Assembly: GCA_017428105.1 (NCBI GenBank)
Contig: JAFRRM010000036.1
Location: forward strand, 23,605 to 87,604
Source: Lachnospiraceae bacterium
GTDB taxonomy: Bacteria; Bacillota; Clostridia; Lachnospirales; Lachnospiraceae
Direction: 5' to 3'
DNA length: 64,000 bases
Shown here: positions 63,301-64,000 of the stretch, piece after piece
Layout of the letters: each line of letters starts with the position of its first letter
Position numbering within the stretch: the first letter of the stretch is position 1
Notes under the pieces: generated by a model
Databases searched by the model: none
What the model was told of the DNA's origin: nothing
What the model saw: only the letters and a program-made list of their open reading frames with translations
Made by a program: the position numbers and the translations under genes

Positions 63301-64000
63301 ACGTTACACGGCGGTTCGTATGCTTTCTATGATTACACCTATGGCAACAGTTTTGCCAATACTCAGTACACGTTGAGTGGCGGCACGTTTGAGGGAGACA
63401 TCTTCAGTTTTGGCGCAAACATCACGATCGAAGATGGCATTTATACTGGAGATGTTGCGATTAATCAGGGCAATGCTCCTTCGAATGTTTCCGTAACCGG
63501 GGGCTACTTTAGCGGAGATGTATATACTTATAGCACATATGCATCGGAGGAGTTCATTACCGGCGGGTACTTCGCGACAACAACATATGAGTATGAAGGA
63601 GCGACGTACGACTGTGATTGGATGAGTCTGCTTCATCATGATTACAAGTATGTCGACAATGAAGATCCTGCAACGAAAGATGATTATCCGTATGTAATTG
63701 CGCCGAAAGACTATGTTGCGCAAATTAATGATGCCAAGTTTGAAAGTCTCGAGGTTGCTTTCGCAGCCGCGGTGGACGGCGATACGATCAAACTCCTGAA
63801 GGATTGCTCCGGCAACGGCATCGTAGTCCCTGAGGGTAAGTTCACGCAGGGCCTGACGATCGACTTTGACGGCCACACCTATGACTTCAGCGGCCATGGC
63901 GTCGGCTCCACCGGAACCGAGTACAACGGCTTCCAGCTTCTGAAGGACAACACCATTACCTTCAAGAACGGCACGATCACGGCCACGTCCGAGGACGCGG
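57388..64000 (+). CDS. giant secreted beta-helix repeat protein (partial, 3' end outside)
   Basis: An uninterrupted frame of 2,204 codons with no stop before the window end. Signal peptide: MKHCWKRVLAVVLALAMAVPSNVLA. The rest alternates two units. One is a strand-helix unit of about 60 residues with the pattern VA.IG...Y.SL.DAVAAAQ.GDTI.LL.D, near residues 299, 628, 705, 988, 1289, 1367, 1679, 1757 and 2111, plus a first variant near 65. The other is a glycine- and asparagine-rich stretch typical of right-handed parallel beta helices (VTVSGSAL, NVSGGNF, ITGGYF and similar). Residues about 988-1289 and 1367-1679 are a visible internal duplication. The function is probably surface adhesion or carbohydrate binding. 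A GGAGGAACGTG site precedes the ATG. Base composition falls in the middle and rises again near 63.75 kb. Confidence 0.85.
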   Translation, partial: MKHCWKRVLAVVLALAMAVPSNVLADGRKGSSDNTGQQTAVTVEKKTEDSGSVKGRNDVATVAYADGEGFEEFNTLEEAIAAAGTEFDGFLLGTTVTLTKDVTLTAPLEINKSITIEGNNKTISAGAAMNQAILVGSNDVTLQDLTVDGAGNAKHGIQAWHATGVVLENVTAKNGTGYGVLVNGSAVTAEGLNTSGNGWGGVNLDTSSDPMAATFTMSSGTLAEANSVVVENDEASIPVTLNISGGSFQGVGTNPNNNSGLIVGNVTGGTYAVGVEDALVAEGMKFDSASGTIVAANYVAEIGEGANRQRYESLTDAVAAAQNGDTIKLLNDVAENLVLQNKTLVLDLNGKTLTTDYIDAYAGDYTIQNGVVNGTVYANGLSTGETGKLTLAADTVINADYGVILYQAANNTGYGYTVDINGTVNGCVWVMGNIYEGDSVLNVRGTIDSPLDVGIALNGYATVNVLNGATVEAEDENGFGAAIEVRAGVLNVVDGATIIGHGEPVSHEPNGSGTTTVGAGIAVSPYDNSNITVNIEGGTIKGNAPLYIANTVGTANKTLSLNVSGGNFVTTDNGTKAIYADPSEPRAVHFASGGTFSSPVEEEHCAEGYIPKDNGDGTYTVKVGAYVAQVGEVKYETLEEAIAAANGAVITLLADAEYVLPAGETLKVNPNGKNFAINATEGYILYTSDPDENGVITYTSAIAVAKIGDNMYPSLVDAFAAAQSGDVVEVIVSEAELPATAVIPEGVTLKGKGTEATALTITTTNGSGIKITNPNVTIRDLMIDGKNITNGGYNTLINVRADGCVVDNVIMVNGGKKTWNSSILVETLPATATFTVKNSNISGAFRGVLRESCSANIVIENCEIDAIYPFNIDGGNGGTVTVSGSALHGWTSYSGVDKVTFTNCQFSKGNSGYDCVAAYVDTEFNGCTFDSTFAVYAQISPFNFYFNDCTKAGNAVTRDQFKEQFPDDPNVWEKCNTYVNGQLVGAVAQVGTVEYKTLQKALDAAHEMSGDVTVTLLTNITEVAVIRQKAGLNLTVDGADKTITGQLYIDGDGRYEGADTLVIKNIKFAYDAETYDEAFIDVPNTKTAGKPYTTDKYNYAHNVTVTDCEFAGEGTTTVAFRVASGAGANGVVLNNLTAAGGHSFAQLVGVKNLTITGCTVSGAKNGINISGGDGTATISGNTLLANASEDEGYTVRLKDGSGMQVTLSDNTFSGVEGIISKATGGGKIVIESGKYAGPLPTDGTKLTVLGGVFSVAPILAVCGEGLYPIANMDEATKEQYPYTVGVAVAVVDNVGYTVFTDAVAASDNGSKVITLLADIAEEYTLQSGMLQIAHNGKSLTVKAPEGYALTVTVEGDVTTYKVDNAVAEINGVLYPTLQAALDTAHEMSGDVVVTLLADIAEYAIVHQKAGLNLVINGAGKTVTGQIIVDGDGRSTGTETLVISGIHFQGTQSDFCSGTDAFVIVPSTKTAGTPYYTGKYNYAHNITVSNCSFTSTSTAFDVVGFKSNSGAGAYNVTLNAIEGTNLHSLAQFTGTTGATITACTVLESESFININGGGGAYNITSCTFTSAEGADGYGVRLKANSSAVVTVDDSTFEAKKAFVIGKNDATDGQINIGGGLYKGEVALAKSGGTGKYNITGGFFDYKILPEYCGKDDQGNQLYPVICDDEERPYTVGLAVALVDGLGYQTFAAAATAAAGTMTIKLLADITDAYEMSADEVLIVEKGDFSLTVNAPEGYILSTETVEGITTYSLKKGVAKIGDTLYASLVDAVVAVPTDGTATTITMIDNEAINVVGSAITIASGKNVTIDLNGYQVVGTAGQAATSALITNRGTLTIKDSSAEGTGKLISGATDTWIYDGDGNYAGSYASNTITNCGTVTVESGHIENISTGSATYAIDNNSSGANAIANITGGTVKAHSVAIRQFANSTTYENTVIISGGTVTAGYSGIWVQLPGSDASKAMKATLNVTGGTLHGGSYAFYDYTYGNSFANTQYTLSGGTFEGDIFSFGANITIEDGIYTGDVAINQGNAPSNVSVTGGYFSGDVYTYSTYASEEFITGGYFATTTYEYEGATYDCDWMSLLHHDYKYVDNEDPATKDDYPYVIAPKDYVAQINDAKFESLEVAFAAAVDGDTIKLLKDCSGNGIVVPEGKFTQGLTIDFDGHTYDFSGHGVGSTGTEYNGFQLLKDNTITFKNGTITATSEDA

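Overview
The window looks like a chromosome segment of a high-GC member of Bacillota, class Clostridia, probably from a gut or rumen. The evidence is strong AGGAGG-type ribosome sites, canonical TTGACA/TATAAT promoters with 17-base spacers, lipoproteins with Cys lipoboxes followed by T/A/P-rich linkers, and very large secreted Gram-positive-style proteins. I recognise no rRNA, tRNA, insertion sequence, prophage or CRISPR array.

Layout. 1-1.6 kb: the end of a membrane-protein gene and five small ORFs, four of them for small membrane proteins. 1.7-4.4 kb: a PhzF-family enzyme and a repeat-containing lipoprotein. 4.4-13.9 kb: a sugar locus with a divergent ROK repressor, a ChvE/GguA/GguB-type monosaccharide ABC importer, a xylulokinase-like kinase, a DUF4867 protein and a fucose/arabinose-type isomerase, so uptake, isomerisation and phosphorylation are encoded together. 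14-35 kb: ordinary housekeeping and accessory genes (oligoendopeptidase F, ArsR-DUF2087 regulator, XRE regulator with a partner membrane protein, ABC exporter, DagK/YhhN lipid genes, DUF2804, nitrilase, thymidine kinase, uridine kinase, ABC-2 transporter, amidohydrolase, NhaC antiporter, cyclophilin lipoprotein, SUV3-like helicase). A palindromic 27-bp element with the core GGGACGGTTCC recurs just 3' of several stop codons here.

35.4-53.6 kb: two tandem, paralogous giant secreted subtilases (2,621 and 3,260 residues) with lactocepin/C5a-peptidase-like cores. Each has an internal dockerin-like insertion, cleaved-adhesin-like modules, bacterial Ig-like domains, a cohesin-like module and a near-identical C-terminal module. 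Their 5' leaders share sequence and two hairpins.

53.9-57.1 kb: the most interesting locus, a compact candidate RiPP (ribosomally made, modified peptide) cluster. It has its own promoter, a 32-residue precursor-like peptide too small for usual gene calling, an RNA region with two mutually exclusive hairpins and a terminator, a radical SAM/SPASM enzyme, an HPr-kinase-like protein that appears to end in a PqqD-like precursor-recognition domain, and an S26-type signal peptidase-like protease. No dedicated exporter is visible.

57.2 kb to the end: a promoter, a strongly structured leader and the first 2,204 codons of a giant secreted beta-helix-type repeat protein that runs off the window.
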